Below are positions 19,442 through 30,710 of a stretch of DNA of 64,000 nucleotides, one piece after another. The stretch is taken from the NCBI RefSeq assembly GCF_003692965.1, contig NZ_REHC01000011.1, positions 1 to 64,000 on the forward strand, read 5' to 3'. The notes under the pieces are model-generated. The model made no database searches. It was not told where the DNA came from and saw only the letters and a program-made list of their open reading frames with translations. A program made the translations under genes and the position numbers. Source of the DNA: Lactobacillus sp. ESL0246 (GTDB taxonomy: Bacteria > Bacillota > Bacilli > Lactobacillales > Lactobacillaceae). Within the stretch, counting starts at the first letter, position 1; each line of letters opens with the position of its first letter.

Positions 19442-20098
19442 TTATTGTTTATTACTCAAAACCGCATCAACGTTTTCAAAAACTTTTTCTGGAATTTGCT
19501 CACCATTTACACTAGTTAACAAACCATTTGCTTGATAATAGTCCTTCAAAGGAGTATTCATCTTTTCATTTACTTCTAAACGATTCTTTACCACTTCTGG
19601 TTTGTCATCTTCACGTTGATAAAAGTCATGACTACCACAGCGATCACAGGTATCCTTTAACTTAGGCATTTTTGTAATCTTATTGTAAGTTGCGCCACAC
19701 TGTTTACACATGAACCGTGCTGATAAACGGTTGATTAAAATTTTTTCATTAACTTCTAAAGAAATTACTTTAGTTAATGGTTTATTCAATCGTTTAGTAA
19801 TAGTTTCCAAAGCTTCTGCTTGAACAATTGTTCTAGGAAAACCATCTAAGATATATCCTTCTTTAATATCAGATTGGCTTAAACGTTCTTCAACCAATTT
19901 TTCAGTAACTTCGTCTGGTACCAAATCACCTTTATCAATATAACTTTTAGCTTCAAGACCAACTTTAGTCTCGTTAGCCATTGCTTCTCTAAACATATCC
20001 CCAGTTGAAATATGAGTTAGATGATATTTATCAACAATTTGTTCTGATACTGTACCTTTGCCAGCACCTGGCAGTCCCAAAAGAAATAAGTTAATCAT
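19442..20098 (-). CDS. adk: Adenylate kinase
   Basis: 218 residues. P-loop GLPGAGKGT (about 7-15), NMP-binding STGDMFR, LID domain with a four-Cys zinc site ([14 protein letters not shown]) as in Gram-positive long adenylate kinases, and DGFPRT. It interconverts ATP + AMP and 2 ADP. Placed after secY, as in the spc operon of most Firmicutes. Confidence 0.98.
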   Translation of the reverse strand: MINLFLLGLPGAGKGTVSEQIVDKYHLTHISTGDMFREAMANETKVGLEAKSYIDKGDLVPDEVTEKLVEERLSQSDIKEGYILDGFPRTIVQAEALETITKRLNKPLTKVISLEVNEKILINRLSARFMCKQCGATYNKITKMPKLKDTCDRCGSHDFYQREDDKPEVVKNRLEVNEKMNTPLKDYYQANGLLTSVNGEQIPEKVFENVDAVLSNKQ

Positions 20099-20108
20099 TT
20101 ATTCGTTC

Positions 20109-21404
20109 CTATCTGATGAATCCAACATATTCTCGTTTCATTAACAGTCCGTTAATCTGACGAGATAATTCTAAGACAACTCCGATAACAATTAAAAGAC
20201 TCGTTCCACCAAGCCCAATTGAGCTTGGAAGATTCCAAAAATTAGTAGCAAGTTGTGGTAATAAAGCTACCAGTCCCAAAAATACTGATCCAACTGTTGA
20301 TAACCTAATTAACAGCTTTGAAACAAAATCTTGGGTATCTTTACCCGGCCACACGCTTGGAATATACGCACCCTGCTTTTGTAGATTCTTCGAAAGCTTC
20401 TCAGGATTAACCTGAACAAAAGCATAGAAGAAAGTAAACAAAATAATTAAAACAGTGTAAATTATAACTCCTGGCGTTGTTTGCATACTAAATATATTAG
20501 TCATTATCTTATACCATTGCTGATCGCCTTGAGATCTTTGAAAAGCCATTAAAATCGTTGCTGGTGTAATAATAAACGAACTCGCAAAAATTACCGGAAT
20601 AACACCAGAAACATTAACTTTCAACGGCAAAAAGCTTTCAGAGCCACTAATAGTTGCTCGTTTAGTATATTGTATTGGAATCCGGCGATCTGCTTGCTCA
20701 ACCCAGGTAACAATTTGTGTTATAAGGATTATCGCAATAATAATCGCAATGAAGAACATAATACCCTTCCAACGATCAGTCGCACTGTTATTGATAATTT
20801 CTTCTTTATATAGCTCCCATAATCCGCGTGGAAGCCGAGCAATAATTCCTGCAAAAATGATTACTGAAACACCATTACCTAAACCTTTATCAGTGATTTC
20901 ATCACCTAACCAAGTAAGTAACATTGTTCCTGCTGTCATAATAATTGCAATTTCGATGTAAGTTTGTGGAGTCTGAGTTTTAACCAACCCCATCTGAGTC
21001 AAGGCATTAAAACCTAAAGTAATCCCAATACTTTGAAAGAATGCAACAAATAATGAAAGCCATCTTGTAGCCTGATTGGTTTTACGCCGTCCGACTTCAC
21101 CTTGCTTGCCCCATTCAACTAAAAATGGAACTATATCCATTTGAAGTAGTTGAATAACGATTTGAGCAGTAATATATGGAGAAACTCCAAGCGAAAAAAT
21201 CGAATAATTATCTAATCCACCACCAGAAACGGTGTCTAGCATCGGAACTAAACCAGTTTGTGCAACTTGAGTAATCGCTTTTGCATTAACGCCGGGAACA
21301 GTAATATTAGACCCGATGCGATATAGCAAAAGGATAAAGAGTGTAAAATAAATTTTATTTCTGATTTCTTTATCCTTAAAGGCGTTCTTCAAAGTCGAAA
21401 ACAT
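20109..21404 (-). CDS. secY: Protein translocase subunit SecY
   Basis: 431 residues with ten membrane helices; plug/TM2 region (SGGGLDNYSIFSLGVSPYITA) and the cytoplasmic loops with PEKLSKNLQKQGAYIPSVWPG are conserved. It forms the protein-conducting channel with SecE/G and the SecA motor. The start overlaps the rplO stop by 1 nt (TAATG). Confidence 0.98.
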   Translation of the reverse strand: MFSTLKNAFKDKEIRNKIYFTLFILLLYRIGSNITVPGVNAKAITQVAQTGLVPMLDTVSGGGLDNYSIFSLGVSPYITAQIVIQLLQMDIVPFLVEWGKQGEVGRRKTNQATRWLSLFVAFFQSIGITLGFNALTQMGLVKTQTPQTYIEIAIIMTAGTMLLTWLGDEITDKGLGNGVSVIIFAGIIARLPRGLWELYKEEIINNSATDRWKGIMFFIAIIIAIILITQIVTWVEQADRRIPIQYTKRATISGSESFLPLKVNVSGVIPVIFASSFIITPATILMAFQRSQGDQQWYKIMTNIFSMQTTPGVIIYTVLIILFTFFYAFVQVNPEKLSKNLQKQGAYIPSVWPGKDTQDFVSKLLIRLSTVGSVFLGLVALLPQLATNFWNLPSSIGLGGTSLLIVIGVVLELSRQINGLLMKREYVGFIR

Positions 21405-21844
21405 TAGATCACCTCAACAGATCCGCCAGCTGCTTCAACTGCTTCTTTTGCAGCAGCGGAAACTTTATTAACCTTAACGTTTAGCTTAACTTTTAACTCA
21501 CCTTTGGCAAGTAATTTTATACCTGATAATTCTTTCTTTACCAAGCCTTTTTCTTTAAGAACAGCAACTGTTACATCACTATTGTTTTCAAACTTGTTTA
21601 AGTCGTCTAAATTAATAATTGCATATTCTTTACGGTTAACATTCTTAAAACCGCGCTTAGGCATAGTTCTAAAGAGTGGCATTTGTCCACCTTCAAAACC
21701 TAAACGAGTGTGTCCTCCTTGACGAGCCAATTGACCCTTTTGTCCGCGACCAGAAGTTTTTCCGTGACCGCTTGAAGTACCACGTCCAACACGTTTTCTA
21801 TCAGTACGTGAACCCTCAGCAGCATGTAATTCATGAAGCTTCAT
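21404..21844 (-). CDS. rplO: 50S ribosomal protein L15
   Basis: 146 residues. [22 protein letters not shown] and the Gly/Arg-rich [20 protein letters not shown] segment are diagnostic. A late assembly protein of the large subunit, coupled to secY by overlap. Confidence 0.98.
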   Translation of the reverse strand: MKLHELHAAEGSRTDRKRVGRGTSSGHGKTSGRGQKGQLARQGGHTRLGFEGGQMPLFRTMPKRGFKNVNRKEYAIINLDDLNKFENNSDVTVAVLKEKGLVKKELSGIKLLAKGELKVKLNVKVNKVSAAAKEAVEAAGGSVEVI

Positions 21845-21867
21845 TAATTCGGCACCTCCTTAATTAA

Positions 21868-22053
21868 TTATTTATTTGTCTCTTCTACAGAGATTAAGTG
21901 GGCAATTTTTAGTAGTGCACCACGAGTAGCAGCGTTGTCTGGTAGAGTAACTGTACTATTAATTCTACCTAAGCCAAGAGCTTTAACAACTTTTCTTTGT
22001 TCAGGCAGACGGTGCACAGCACTTCTAATTAAAGTAACTTTTAATTCAGTCAT
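21868..22053 (-). CDS. rpmD: 50S ribosomal protein L30
   Basis: 61 residues, the short bacterial L30 ([25 protein letters not shown]...[14 protein letters not shown]). In the spc operon between rpsE and rplO, as expected. Confidence 0.97.
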   Translation of the reverse strand: MTELKVTLIRSAVHRLPEQRKVVKALGLGRINSTVTLPDNAATRGALLKIAHLISVEETNK

Positions 22054-22066
22054 TTACTCAGTCTCC

Positions 22067-22573
22067 CTAATCTAATTCTGCGTGACGAAGCTTGTCAACT
22101 TCTTCGCTAGTTCTAAGTTTCCTTAATCCATCAATTGTTGCACGTACAACGTTGATTGGAGTATTTGAACCAAGTGATTTTGAAGTAACATCAGCAATAC
22201 CAGCCATATCCATAACGATACGAACGGCACCACCAGCTGCAACACCTGAACCAGCTGGAGCTGGTTTAATCAAAATGTTACCTGAACCAAAGTGACCATT
22301 TACCTCATGAGGAATAGTAGTACCCACTCTTGGAACAGTTATCATGTTCTTCTTACCAGCCTCAACAGCCTTACGGATTGCTTCTGGAACTTCTTGAGCC
22401 TTACCAGTACCAAAGCCTACACGACCTTTTTTGTCACCAACGATTACCAGGGCAGCAAATCTCATTCGTTGTCCACCCTTGACAACCTTGGTAACACGAT
22501 TAATTGCTACTAACTGATCTTCGATGTCGTCTTTATTTCTGCGATTATTACGAGAATCGTTGCGGTTTGCCAT
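22067..22573 (-). CDS. rpsE: 30S ribosomal protein S5
   Basis: 168 residues. N-terminal dsRNA-binding-like domain ([20 protein letters not shown]) with the loop where spectinomycin-resistance changes occur; the usual VVKGG sequence is present. Second half carries [19 protein letters not shown]. Important for decoding accuracy. Confidence 0.98.
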   Translation of the reverse strand: MANRNDSRNNRRNKDDIEDQLVAINRVTKVVKGGQRMRFAALVIVGDKKGRVGFGTGKAQEVPEAIRKAVEAGKKNMITVPRVGTTIPHEVNGHFGSGNILIKPAPAGSGVAAGGAVRIVMDMAGIADVTSKSLGSNTPINVVRATIDGLRKLRTSEEVDKLRHAELD

Positions 22574-22589
22574 GTATTTTTCTCCTTCC

Positions 22590-22949
22590 CTAGAAATCTA
22601 ATCCGTTTTCACGAGCGGCATCTGCCAAAGCTGAAATACGGCCGTGGTATAGATAACCACTTCTATCAAACACAACATTTGAAATGTTTTTACTTTTAGC
22701 TGCTTCAGCAATTGCCTTACCAACAGCTTGAGCTTGTTCTAACTTAGTTGAATCCTTAGAAACGGAAGCATCTAAAGTTGAGGCACTTGCTAGCGTGACA
22801 CCCGCTACGTCATCAATTAATTGAGCGTAGATGTTTTTGTTTGAACGAAAAACGCTTAAGCGTGGGCGCTCAGCAGTACCAGAAATCTTGCTACGAATAC
22901 GTTTATGACGCTTTAAGCGCAATTTATTCTTATCTGGTTTTGAAATCAC
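22590..22949 (-). CDS. rplR: 50S ribosomal protein L18
   Basis: 119 residues; [37 protein letters not shown] and [26 protein letters not shown] are L18 blocks. It binds 5S rRNA with L5. Confidence 0.98.
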   Translation of the reverse strand: MISKPDKNKLRLKRHKRIRSKISGTAERPRLSVFRSNKNIYAQLIDDVAGVTLASASTLDASVSKDSTKLEQAQAVGKAIAEAAKSKNISNVVFDRSGYLYHGRISALADAARENGLDF

Positions 22950-22972
22950 AATTTCACCTCAAAAATTATCTA

Positions 22973-23503
22973 TTATTTACCTGTTTTACCTTCTTTACGA
23001 CGTACGTATTCATCAACATAACGAATACCCTTACCTTTATAAGGTTCAGGTGGACGTACATCGCGAATTTCAGCAGCAAATTGACCTACATTTTGCTTTG
23101 AAATTCCTTCTACTTCAATTTCAGTAGCCGAAGTTGCTTTTACAGAAACACCTTCTGGAGCTGTCATTTCAACTGGGTGTGAATAGCCAACGTTTAAAGT
23201 TAACTTACTACCCTGAGTAGTTGCTCTATAACCAACACCGATCAATTTTAAGGTTTTCTTGTAACCACTAACTACACCTTCTACCATTGATGCCAAGTTA
23301 GCTCTTTCTGTTCCATGAAGTGCTTTGTCATTTTCACTTGAGCGTGAGAAATTGATTTTTCCATCTTCTTGTTTAAAAGTAATCTTTGGATCAAAATATC
23401 GAGTTAATTCACCCTTGGGGCCCTTAACAGTGATGTTGTCACCATCCTTGGTAACAGTGACACTATCTGGGACTTCAATTGTTTTTAAACCTATACGGCT
23501 CAT
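22973..23503 (-). CDS. rplF: 50S ribosomal protein L6
   Basis: 176 residues, two repeated L6 domains; C-terminal signature [27 protein letters not shown]. Lies near the factor-binding site by the sarcin-ricin loop. Confidence 0.98.
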   Translation of the reverse strand: MSRIGLKTIEVPDSVTVTKDGDNITVKGPKGELTRYFDPKITFKQEDGKINFSRSSENDKALHGTERANLASMVEGVVSGYKKTLKLIGVGYRATTQGSKLTLNVGYSHPVEMTAPEGVSVKATSATEIEVEGISKQNVGQFAAEIRDVRPPEPYKGKGIRYVDEYVRRKEGKTGK

Positions 23504-23527
23504 TGATTGTTCTCCTTTCTGTCAGAA

Positions 23528-23926
23528 TTACCAAATGTAGGCAATAACTTCGCCACCAACATTTTTTTGTCTTGCTTCTTTATCGGTAATCACACCTGCA
23601 GAAGTAGAAACGATGGCAATACCTAATCCATTAAGAACTTTAGGTAAATTTTCTGCGCTAACATAATTTCTAAGACCTGGTTTAGAAATTCGCTTTAAGC
23701 CTGAAATAACACGTTCCCCATCTGGACCATACTTCAAGAAGATTTTAATAACCCCTTGCTTGTTGTCATCAGTAACTTCGTAATCACGGATAAAGCCTTC
23801 GCGTTTTAAGATTTCTGAAATAGATTTTTTTATGTTTGATGCAGGAATTTCAACAGAACTGTGTTTTGCCATGTTGGCATTTCTAATTCTAGTCAAATAA
23901 TCTGCAATCGGATCTGTCATGACCAT
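23528..23926 (-). CDS. rpsH: 30S ribosomal protein S8
   Basis: 132 residues, [18 protein letters not shown] at the start and [26 protein letters not shown] at the end. A primary 16S rRNA binder; in enterobacteria it also autoregulates the spc operon. Confidence 0.98.
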   Translation of the reverse strand: MVMTDPIADYLTRIRNANMAKHSSVEIPASNIKKSISEILKREGFIRDYEVTDDNKQGVIKIFLKYGPDGERVISGLKRISKPGLRNYVSAENLPKVLNGLGIAIVSTSAGVITDKEARQKNVGGEVIAYIW

Positions 23927-23946
23927 TTATGCTATCCTCCTCCGTA

Positions 23947-24132
23947 TTACCAACTAGCCTTTTTAAGGCCAGGTATTTGACCCTTGTGAGCTAAATCTTT
24001 CAGACAAATACGGCATAAGCCAAATTTACGATAAACGGAGTGTGGACGACCACATCTCTCGCAACGAGTATATTCACGTGAAGAGAATTTAGCAGGACGA
24101 TGATTTCTAATTTTTTGTGACGTTTTAGCCAT
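23947..24132 (-). CDS. rpsZ: 30S ribosomal protein S14, zinc-binding type
   Basis: 61 residues with CERC and CRIC pairs 12 residues apart, the zinc-dependent (C+) S14. A zinc-free paralog (rpsN), common in Firmicutes as a backup under zinc limitation, would lie elsewhere. Confidence 0.97.
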   Translation of the reverse strand: MAKTSQKIRNHRPAKFSSREYTRCERCGRPHSVYRKFGLCRICLKDLAHKGQIPGLKKASW

Positions 24133-24144
24133 TAGTGTCCTCCA

Positions 24145-24687
24145 TTATTTTGCAAACGGCATGCCAAATTGAGTCAAAAGCTCACGCGCTTCTTCATCAG
24201 TATTGGCTGTAGTAACGATAACAACATCTAAGCCTCTTGTCCGATTAACTTTATCAAAGTCAATTTCTGGGAAAATCAATTGTTCTTTAATTCCCAAGGT
24301 ATAGTTGCCCCGACCGTCAAATGAACGACTTGAAACACCACGGAAGTCACGAACACGAGGAAGTGAAACGCTAATTAATTTGTATAAAAAATCGTACATT
24401 CTATCACCTCTAAGAGTAACCTTAGCACCGATAGACATGCCTTCACGTAAGCGGAAGTTTGCAATTGATTTCTTAGCCTTAGTAACTAATGGCTTTTGAC
24501 CAGAAATCAAAGTTAATTCATCAACAGCCTCGTCCAAGTTCTTAGCATTTGATACAGCATCACCAACACCCATGTTTAAAACGATTTTTTCAATCTTGGG
24601 TACTTGCATAACCGAGCTATATTCAAATTTGTCTTGCAACGCAGGGATAATTTTTTCCTTATATTCTTGAGCTAAATAATTTGCCAT
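24145..24687 (-). CDS. rplE: 50S ribosomal protein L5
   Basis: 180 residues. [37 protein letters not shown] and [23 protein letters not shown] are L5 blocks. It binds 5S rRNA and touches the P-site tRNA and S13. Confidence 0.98.
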   Translation of the reverse strand: MANYLAQEYKEKIIPALQDKFEYSSVMQVPKIEKIVLNMGVGDAVSNAKNLDEAVDELTLISGQKPLVTKAKKSIANFRLREGMSIGAKVTLRGDRMYDFLYKLISVSLPRVRDFRGVSSRSFDGRGNYTLGIKEQLIFPEIDFDKVNRTRGLDVVIVTTANTDEEARELLTQFGMPFAK

Positions 24688-24701
24688 TTGTATCCTCCCT
24701 T

Positions 24702-24953
24702 CTACTTGTTAGTTTCTTCTTTTTTGCTTTCAGACTTAGCAATAACCTTAACATTTGAAGCATGAATTGAACCCTCTGATTCAACCACTCCACCATTTGC
24801 GTTGGTTTGTGAAGGTTTTTGGTGTTTTTTAACTGTATTAACGCCTTTAACAACCACACGGTTCTTCTTAACGTTAACAGCCAAAACAGTACCTTCTTTA
24901 CCTTTGTCTTTTCCGGCAATTACTTTTACTTTATCACCAGTTTTAACAAACAT
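24702..24953 (-). CDS. rplX: 50S ribosomal protein L24
   Basis: 83 residues: KOW motif [21 protein letters not shown] at the start, then [16 protein letters not shown]. The tail after VKVIAKSE is short and charged, so the protein is shorter than the about 100-residue average, as seen in lactobacilli. A key initiator of 50S assembly. Confidence 0.97.
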   Translation of the reverse strand: MFVKTGDKVKVIAGKDKGKEGTVLAVNVKKNRVVVKGVNTVKKHQKPSQTNANGGVVESEGSIHASNVKVIAKSESKKEETNK

Positions 24954-24970
24954 CAGTGCACCTCACTTAA

Positions 24971-25339
24971 TTATAAGACTTCAGGAGCAAGAGAGACGAT
25001 CTTCATAAAGTCGTGCTCACGCAACTCACGTGCAACAGGCCCAAAGATACGAGTTCCACGTGGGCTTTTATCTGCATTAATAACTACGCCGGCATTTTCA
25101 TCAAACTTAATGTATGAACCATCTTCGCGACGTGCGCCTGATTTTGTTCTAACAATAACAGCTTTAACAACGTCACCTTTTTTGACAACGCCACCTGGTG
25201 TTGCTTGTTTAACAGTTGCTACTACGATGTCACCAATGTTACCAGTCTTACGCTTTGATCCACCTAAGACTCTAATAACTAAAAGTTCTCTGGCACCTGA
25301 GTTATCAGCAACCTTCAAACGGGATTCATTTTGAATCAC
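24971..25339 (-). CDS. rplN: 50S ribosomal protein L14
   Basis: 122 residues, [20 protein letters not shown] at the start and [23 protein letters not shown] at the end, standard L14. Forms inter-subunit bridges and is the docking site for the silencing factor RsfS. Confidence 0.98.
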   Translation of the reverse strand: MIQNESRLKVADNSGARELLVIRVLGGSKRKTGNIGDIVVATVKQATPGGVVKKGDVVKAVIVRTKSGARREDGSYIKFDENAGVVINADKSPRGTRIFGPVARELREHDFMKIVSLAPEVL

Positions 25340-25370
25340 TGTATAATCCTCCCCTCACTAAATCCGCAAG

Positions 25371-25637
25371 TTAAACAGATTTCTTGACAATTTCTACTAA
25401 ACGAAAGCGTTTTGTACGAGATAATGGACGAGTTTCCATGATACGAACAGTATCGCCAACTTTAGCTTCATTATTTTCGTCTTGTGCGTAATATTTCTTT
25501 GAGTATCTAATACGCTTATTGTAAACAGGGTGATTCTTATAAGTATCAACAACTACTGTAATAGTTTTATCATTCTTATCAGAAATTACTCGACCTTGAT
25601 ATACGTGACGACTATTTCTTTCGATTGATTCGCTCAA
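25371..25637 (-). CDS. rpsQ: 30S ribosomal protein S17
   Basis: 88 residues, OB fold with [22 protein letters not shown] and [22 protein letters not shown] primary 16S rRNA binder. Confidence 0.98.
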   Translation of the reverse strand: MSESIERNSRHVYQGRVISDKNDKTITVVVDTYKNHPVYNKRIRYSKKYYAQDENNEAKVGDTVRIMETRPLSRTKRFRLVEIVKKSV

Positions 25638-25655
25638 GTTAATAACTCCCTTCCA

Positions 25656-25853
25656 CTAATCGTTTTTTAAAGCTTTTTCACTAAGAATTGTTTTAATTCT
25701 AGCGATATTTTTGCGGACTTTGTTTAGGCGAGCGGTATTTTCTAATTGACCCGTTGCTTGTTGGAAACGCAAGTTAAAGAGTTCTTCTTTATATTGCTTT
25801 TCTTTATCTAACATTTGATCATTGGTTAGTGCTCTGATTTCCTTAGCCTTCAT
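25656..25853 (-). CDS. rpmC: 50S ribosomal protein L29
   Basis: 65 residues from ATG 25853 ([20 protein letters not shown]), preceded by GTAGGTGG; an upstream GTG would fall inside that site. Two antiparallel helices, located at the tunnel exit. Its start overlaps the rplP stop by 11 nt. Confidence 0.96.
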   Translation of the reverse strand: MKAKEIRALTNDQMLDKEKQYKEELFNLRFQQATGQLENTARLNKVRKNIARIKTILSEKALKND

Positions 25854-26283
25854 TAGAATTGCCACCTACTTCCGAACTTTTAGTCACAAACTTACATTTA
25901 ATTGGTAATTTAGTAGATGCAAGTCTTAATGCTTCACGAGCAGTTGCCTCACTAACTCCACCAATTTCAAACATAATTTTTTCTCTCTTAACTACAGCTA
26001 CCCAGCCGGCTGGTGCACCTTTACCAGATCCCATACGTACACCTACACCCTTAGCAGTGTATGACTTTTGAGGGAAAATTCTAATCCAAACTTTACCACC
26101 ACGTTTCATATAACGAGTCATAGCAACACGGGCAGCTTCAATTTGTTGATTAGAAATCCAGTGAGATTCAAGAGCTTGCAAACCATATTCACCAAAAGCA
26201 ATGGTTTTTCCACCCTTTGCAGCGCCACGCATCTTACCACGAAATTCACGACGGTGTTTTACTCGCTTTGGTACTAGAGGCAT
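25843..26283 (-). CDS. rplP: 50S ribosomal protein L16
   Basis: 146 residues. [21 protein letters not shown] and [20 protein letters not shown] are L16 hallmarks. It organises the A-site region of the large subunit. Overlaps rpsC by 1 nt. Confidence 0.98.
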   Translation of the reverse strand: MPLVPKRVKHRREFRGKMRGAAKGGKTIAFGEYGLQALESHWISNQQIEAARVAMTRYMKRGGKVWIRIFPQKSYTAKGVGVRMGSGKGAPAGWVAVVKREKIMFEIGGVSEATAREALRLASTKLPIKCKFVTKSSEVGGNSNEG

Positions 26284-26954
26284 TATTTGTTTCCTCCCTT
26301 CACAGCTTTTTCTGGTTTTTTACCCTTTGAAGGCAAAATTTCACCACGATTAATCCATACTTGAACTCCAATTTCACCATAAGTGGTGAATGCATTTACC
26401 CAAGCATAATCAATATCAGCTCTCAAAGTCTGTAATGGGACACGGCCTTCAGTATGCCATTCTCTTCTTGCCATGTCGGCACCATTTAACCGACCAGAAG
26501 TTTGTACTCTGATTCCAGTAGCACCAGCACGCATAGTTCTTTGAGTAGCTTGACGAATTGCACGTCTAAAAGCAATACGAGCTTCAAGTTGGCTAGCAAT
26601 GCTTTCGGCTACCAACTTAGCATCAAGATCTGGCTTTTTAATTTCAATAATATTTACTTGAACTTGTTTTTTAGTCAAAGCGTTTAATTCTTTTCTCAAA
26701 GCTTCAACTTCAGAACCACCTTTACCAATAACCATACCTGGTTTAGCGGTATTGATTGAAACGTTAATTCTGTTTGCTGCACGTTCGATTTCAATAGTAG
26801 AAACAGAGGCATCTTTTAATTTCTTAGAAATGAATTTTCTGATGCGCAGGTCTTCATTTAAGGTTTCTTTGTATCCTCTGTCAGCATACCATTTTGATTC
26901 CCAGTCGCGAATTACGCCGAGACGAAAACCATTTGGGTTAATCTTTTGACCCAT
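26283..26954 (-). CDS. rpsC: 30S ribosomal protein S3
   Basis: 223 residues: [22 protein letters not shown] domain with [16 protein letters not shown], and [31 protein letters not shown]. Lines the mRNA entry channel and helps unwind mRNA. Confidence 0.98.
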   Translation of the reverse strand: MGQKINPNGFRLGVIRDWESKWYADRGYKETLNEDLRIRKFISKKLKDASVSTIEIERAANRINVSINTAKPGMVIGKGGSEVEALRKELNALTKKQVQVNIIEIKKPDLDAKLVAESIASQLEARIAFRRAIRQATQRTMRAGATGIRVQTSGRLNGADMARREWHTEGRVPLQTLRADIDYAWVNAFTTYGEIGVQVWINRGEILPSKGKKPEKAVKGGNK

Positions 26955-26967
26955 TAATATACCTCCC

Positions 26968-27321
26968 TTAATCGTTCTTTTCTGAAACTACTACAACTAC
27001 GTGACTTGTTCTCTTGTTAATTGGAGAAGCCATACCTTTTGCACGTGGTCTGAATCTCTTTAGTGTTGCACCTTCATTAACGTAAGCTTCTGATACGTAT
27101 AGATTGGCACTTTCGAGATCGTAATTATGTTCCGCATTAGCAATTGCTGAGCGTAAAACTTTTTCAACGATTGGGGAAGCAGCTCTAGGCGTAAATTGCA
27201 AGATTGCCAATGCTTCGGCAACATCTTTGCCACGAATTAAGTCGACAACTAAACGCGCTTTTCTTGCAGCAATACGAACAGTTCTTGCTTCAGCCCTAGC
27301 TGAGCTAATTTGTTCTGCCAT
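26968..27321 (-). CDS. rplV: 50S ribosomal protein L22
   Basis: 117 residues; [20 protein letters not shown] and the beta-hairpin loop [24 protein letters not shown] that reaches into the exit tunnel. The loop, a site of macrolide-resistance changes, has the usual form. Confidence 0.98.
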   Translation of the reverse strand: MAEQISSARAEARTVRIAARKARLVVDLIRGKDVAEALAILQFTPRAASPIVEKVLRSAIANAEHNYDLESANLYVSEAYVNEGATLKRFRPRAKGMASPINKRTSHVVVVVSEKND

Positions 27322-27339
27322 TTAAGTGTTTCTCCTCTC

Positions 27340-27618
27340 TTATCTTGTAGCCTTATCGTCAGATGTTTTATGTCCATGGAAAGTTCTCGTTGGAACAAAT
27401 TCACCTAATTTATGGCCAACCATGTCCTCAGTAATATATACAGGAACATGCTTTCTGCCATCGTAAACAGCTATAGTCAATCCAACAAAGGAAGGGAAAA
27501 TAGTTGAACGACGTGACCAAGTCTTAATAACCTGCTTTTTTTCTGTATCTGCTTGTGCATCAACCTTTTTTAGTAATGATGCATCAGCAAAAGGCCCTTT
27601 TTTAATACTACGGCTCAT
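27340..27618 (-). CDS. rpsS: 30S ribosomal protein S19
   Basis: 92 residues: [44 protein letters not shown] and [18 protein letters not shown]. Sits in the head with S13. Confidence 0.98.
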   Translation of the reverse strand: MSRSIKKGPFADASLLKKVDAQADTEKKQVIKTWSRRSTIFPSFVGLTIAVYDGRKHVPVYITEDMVGHKLGEFVPTRTFHGHKTSDDKATR

Positions 27619-27636
27619 TAATTAACCCTCCTTCTA

Positions 27637-28473
27637 CTACTTGCTACCCTTACGGTGACGAATAATTAACTTCTCACTAGCTCTCTTACTATTTCTAGTC
27701 TTAATGCCGCGAGCTTTCTTACCCCAAGGAGTCATAGGTTGTGGACGACCAACTGGAGCCTTACCTTCACCACCACCATGTGGGTGATCATTAGGGTTCA
27801 TTACAGATCCACGAGATTGTGGACGTCTGCCTAACCAGCGACTACGACCAGCTTTACCTAATTGAATTAATGAATGTTGTTCATTTCCGACAACTCCAAT
27901 AGTTGCACGACAAGCTGATAAGATCTTGCGAACTTCCCCACTCTGTAGTTTAACCAAAGTGTATTTTCCATCATTACCCAAAACTTGAGCACTGGTACCT
28001 GCACTTCTTACAAGTTGTCCGCCTTTTCCAGGTCTTAATTCAATATTATGAATTGAAGTGCCTGTCGGTATGTCTTTTAATGGTAAGGCGTTGCCTGGCT
28101 TGATATCTGCACTAGAACCAGATTCAACAACATCTCCAACTTTTAAACCTTTGGATGCTAGAATATAAGCTTTAATACCGTCAGTGTAATGAAGAAGAGC
28201 AATATTTGCTGTCCGGTTTGGATCATATTCGATTGCCTTAACTACAGCTTTTGCATTATCTTTATTCCGCTTAAAATCAATGATACGATACTTTTGCTTG
28301 TGACCACCACCACGGTGTCTACTTGTAATATGACCATATGAATTACGACCTGCAGTATGTGATTGTGATTCAAGCAAAGTACGTTCTGGTTTGCTTTTAG
28401 TAATCTCAGCAAAGTCGGAAGAAGTCATATTACGGCGACCATTTGTGGTTGGCTTATAAATCTTAATAGCCAA
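27637..28473 (-). CDS. rplB: 50S ribosomal protein L2
   Basis: 278 residues. [18 protein letters not shown], the RNA-binding core, and the C-terminal [20 protein letters not shown] with the conserved His near the peptidyl-transferase centre. One of the most conserved 50S proteins. Confidence 0.98.
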   Translation of the reverse strand: MAIKIYKPTTNGRRNMTSSDFAEITKSKPERTLLESQSHTAGRNSYGHITSRHRGGGHKQKYRIIDFKRNKDNAKAVVKAIEYDPNRTANIALLHYTDGIKAYILASKGLKVGDVVESGSSADIKPGNALPLKDIPTGTSIHNIELRPGKGGQLVRSAGTSAQVLGNDGKYTLVKLQSGEVRKILSACRATIGVVGNEQHSLIQLGKAGRSRWLGRRPQSRGSVMNPNDHPHGGGEGKAPVGRPQPMTPWGKKARGIKTRNSKRASEKLIIRHRKGSK

Positions 28474-28488
28474 TTGTCTGACCTCCTA

Positions 28489-28794
28489 TTACTTATTCTC
28501 TTCTGTATTTTCGTCTTTAAAAATTTTGATGTCGTTTGAATCTTCAGTCAAAGTCACAATTGCTTTACGCGTACGAGCGGTTTTACCAGTATAACGCCCC
28601 ACTCGCTTGTCTCTTCCACGAACATTCATGATATTTACTTTTTTGACCTTTACATCAAAAATTTCTTCAACAGCATTACGAACTTGAGTTTTGGTTGCGG
28701 TTAAAAGCACGTTGAAAGTGTACTTCTTATCATCCATTAAGTTCGTTGACTTTTCAGTAATGACAGGTCTTAAAATGATATCGTGTGAACTCAT
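28489..28794 (-). CDS. rplW: 50S ribosomal protein L23
   Basis: 101 residues; [20 protein letters not shown] and [21 protein letters not shown]. Tunnel-exit protein that docks trigger factor and SRP. Its start overlaps the end of rplD by 4 nt. Confidence 0.98.
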   Translation of the reverse strand: MSSHDIILRPVITEKSTNLMDDKKYTFNVLLTATKTQVRNAVEEIFDVKVKKVNIMNVRGRDKRVGRYTGKTARTRKAIVTLTEDSNDIKIFKDENTEENK

Positions 28795-29423
28795 TTCTTT
28801 GCAGCCCCCTCAACATTCTCTTCAATCTTTTCAACAGCATCCTTAGTCAGGATTAATTTGTTGTAGTTAACAACATCCTCAACATTTAATCCGTTGATTG
28901 TGATTACCTTAACGTTTGGTAAGTTCTTAGCTGAAAATTGAACATTTCTATCCTCTGATACAACTAATACCTTACCTTCAACATTCAAACTGTCTAGCAT
29001 TGCTTTGAATTCTTTAGTCTTAGGAGCTGACATTGTCAACTGATCTAAAACAATCAAATCATTGTCAAGTAGCTTTTGGGAAAGAACTGACTTAATAGCC
29101 AAACGGCGCTGTTTTCTTGGCATTGAATAAGCATAAGAACGTGGAGTTGGTCCAAAGACAACACCACCACCACGCCATTGCGGTGATCTGATGGAACCTT
29201 GACGAGCACGACCTGTTCCCTTTTGCTTCCATGGCTTTTTACCACCACCACGAACAGCGGATCTATTTTTGACTTTTGAAGTACCTTGATGTTTACCAGC
29301 TCTTTGTCTAATAATTGCGTCAAAAACTACACTTTCATTTGGGGTAATGCCAAAGATATTATCGTTTAAAGCAACTTCACCAGCATCTTTACCTTTTTGA
29401 TCGATAACTTTTAAATTAGCCAT
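28791..29423 (-). CDS. rplD: 50S ribosomal protein L4
   Basis: 210 residues. The tunnel loop segment ([39 protein letters not shown]) is conserved and without obvious macrolide-resistance changes. In enterobacteria L4 represses the S10 operon, and the leader upstream of rpsJ could be its target here. Confidence 0.98.
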   Translation of the reverse strand: MANLKVIDQKGKDAGEVALNDNIFGITPNESVVFDAIIRQRAGKHQGTSKVKNRSAVRGGGKKPWKQKGTGRARQGSIRSPQWRGGGVVFGPTPRSYAYSMPRKQRRLAIKSVLSQKLLDNDLIVLDQLTMSAPKTKEFKAMLDSLNVEGKVLVVSEDRNVQFSAKNLPNVKVITINGLNVEDVVNYNKLILTKDAVEKIEENVEGAAKK

Positions 29424-29437
29424 TCTAGTCCTCCTTC

Positions 29438-30067
29438 CTAATCGTTATTCTTAACAGCAGATTTAACAGTAATTAATGAGTTTTTAGCACCAGGAATATT
29501 ACCCTTAATTAGTAAAACATTCTTATCTGCTACAACCTTTTCAATTACTAAGTTTTCAATGGTAACTTTCTTTACACCCATGTGTCCGGGCAACCGTTTG
29601 CCTTTAGGCACACGATTTATGATTGAACCCATTGAACCAGGAATTCTATGATATCTTGATCCATGAGTCTCGGGTCCTCGTGATTGACCCCAGCGCTTAA
29701 TGTTACCTTGGTATCCATGACCTCTTGTAATTCCAGTAACGTCTACTACGTCGCCTTCCTTAAATGTGTCCACAGTAACTTCTGAGCCGACTTCATAGTC
29801 CTTAAGCTCAACTCCGCGGATTTCACGAATGAAGCGCTTAGGCGAAGTCTTTGCTTTTGCAGCATGACCTTTTTCTGGTTTGTTGCTCAAAACTTCACGC
29901 TTATCTTGGTAGCCCAATTGAACTGCTTCGTAACCGTCTGATTCAACAGTTTTAACTTGCATAACAACATTAGGAGTTGCTTCAACAACAGTTACGGGAA
30001 CAAGGATACCATCTTTGGTGAAGATTTGAGTCATACCGACTTTTCTTCCTAAGATTCCTTTGGTCAT
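29438..30067 (-). CDS. rplC: 50S ribosomal protein L3
   Basis: 209 residues; [20 protein letters not shown], the loop [22 protein letters not shown] near the peptidyl-transferase centre, and [21 protein letters not shown]. One of the first proteins in 50S assembly. Confidence 0.98.
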   Translation of the reverse strand: MTKGILGRKVGMTQIFTKDGILVPVTVVEATPNVVMQVKTVESDGYEAVQLGYQDKREVLSNKPEKGHAAKAKTSPKRFIREIRGVELKDYEVGSEVTVDTFKEGDVVDVTGITRGHGYQGNIKRWGQSRGPETHGSRYHRIPGSMGSIINRVPKGKRLPGHMGVKKVTIENLVIEKVVADKNVLLIKGNIPGAKNSLITVKSAVKNND

Positions 30068-30091
30068 GATTACACCTCTTTCTCTTTAAAA

Positions 30092-30400
30092 TTATAGTTT
30101 GATTTCGATGTCAACACCACTTGGTAGATCAAGCTTCATCAAAGAATCAACAGTCTTAGGTGTTGGATTTAAAATATCAATTAACCGCTTGTGCGTACGC
30201 ATTTCAAATTGTTCACGTGAATCTTTGTTCTTGTGCGGTGAACGAAGAACTGTAAACAAAACCCTTTCTGTTGGCAATGGAACTGGGCCTGAAATTTCAG
30301 CACCAGTTCTCTTTGCAGTAGCTACAATCTTAGCAGCTGATTCATCGAGAATACCATGTTCGTATGACTTAAGTCTAATACGAATTGATTGACTTGCCAT
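30092..30400 (-). CDS. rpsJ: 30S ribosomal protein S10
   Basis: 102 residues: [60 protein letters not shown]. The NusG/NusE interaction loop and the tetracycline-related [11 protein letters not shown] region are wild-type in look. First gene of the S10 operon. Confidence 0.98.
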   Translation of the reverse strand: MASQSIRIRLKSYEHGILDESAAKIVATAKRTGAEISGPVPLPTERVLFTVLRSPHKNKDSREQFEMRTHKRLIDILNPTPKTVDSLMKLDLPSGVDIEIKL

Positions 30401-30412
30401 TAAATTACCTCC

Positions 30413-30558
30413 TTAACGTCTTCTTTAAAAGATGACTAGCTTCCGCAAAAATTCCCGGCATCATCTCTGTGGCAATGCAGCCTGGTGTGCCGCAACCTTT
30501 TGCATCAACGCTTTACAACAAATAAGTGTTTTAGAGCATAATATGCCCCAAATACACA
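30413..30558 (-). promoter_or_regulatory. Structured 5' leader of the S10 operon (candidate L4-responsive leader)
   Basis: About 145-160 nt lie between the likely RNA start (near 30558) and rpsJ. On the minus strand CGGCA (30492-30488) can pair with TGCCG (30460-30456), enclosing a GGC-TGCATT-GCC stem. The stretch is GC-richer than the flanks. Firmicutes S10 operons have such leaders, proposed L4 targets; the identity here is inference. Confidence 0.45.
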
Positions 30559-30564
30559 AAGACT

Positions 30565-30593
30565 ATTGTAACTAGTTTCAGCTTCAATATCAA
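30565..30593 (-). promoter_or_regulatory. S10-spc-alpha operon promoter
   Basis: Minus strand TTGATA (30593-30588), 17-bp spacer, TACAAT (30570-30565). Near-consensus sigma-A promoter, placed after the fusA terminator and ahead of the rpsJ leader. Confidence 0.75.
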
Positions 30594-30680
30594 GGGTTTT
30601 AGCACATTTTTTGTTTTTTTAAGCTAGACAAATATACTCTTTACTATTTTCAACTATTATTCTCTAAGTAATTAGAATAC

Positions 30681-30710
30681 AAAAAGAGCTATTGGATTTA
30701 CCAATAGCTC
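30681..30710 (-). terminator. Terminator of the str operon (after fusA)
   Basis: Perfect 10-bp stem GAGCTATTGG (30686-30695) / CCAATAGCTC (30701-30710) with a 5-nt loop, followed on the minus strand by a T-run. About 28 nt past the fusA stop. Confidence 0.9.

Noticed and set aside
24659-24919. 86-codon minus frame across the rplX-rplE junction
   Set aside because: It overlaps two certain ribosomal genes in another frame and has no ribosome site.
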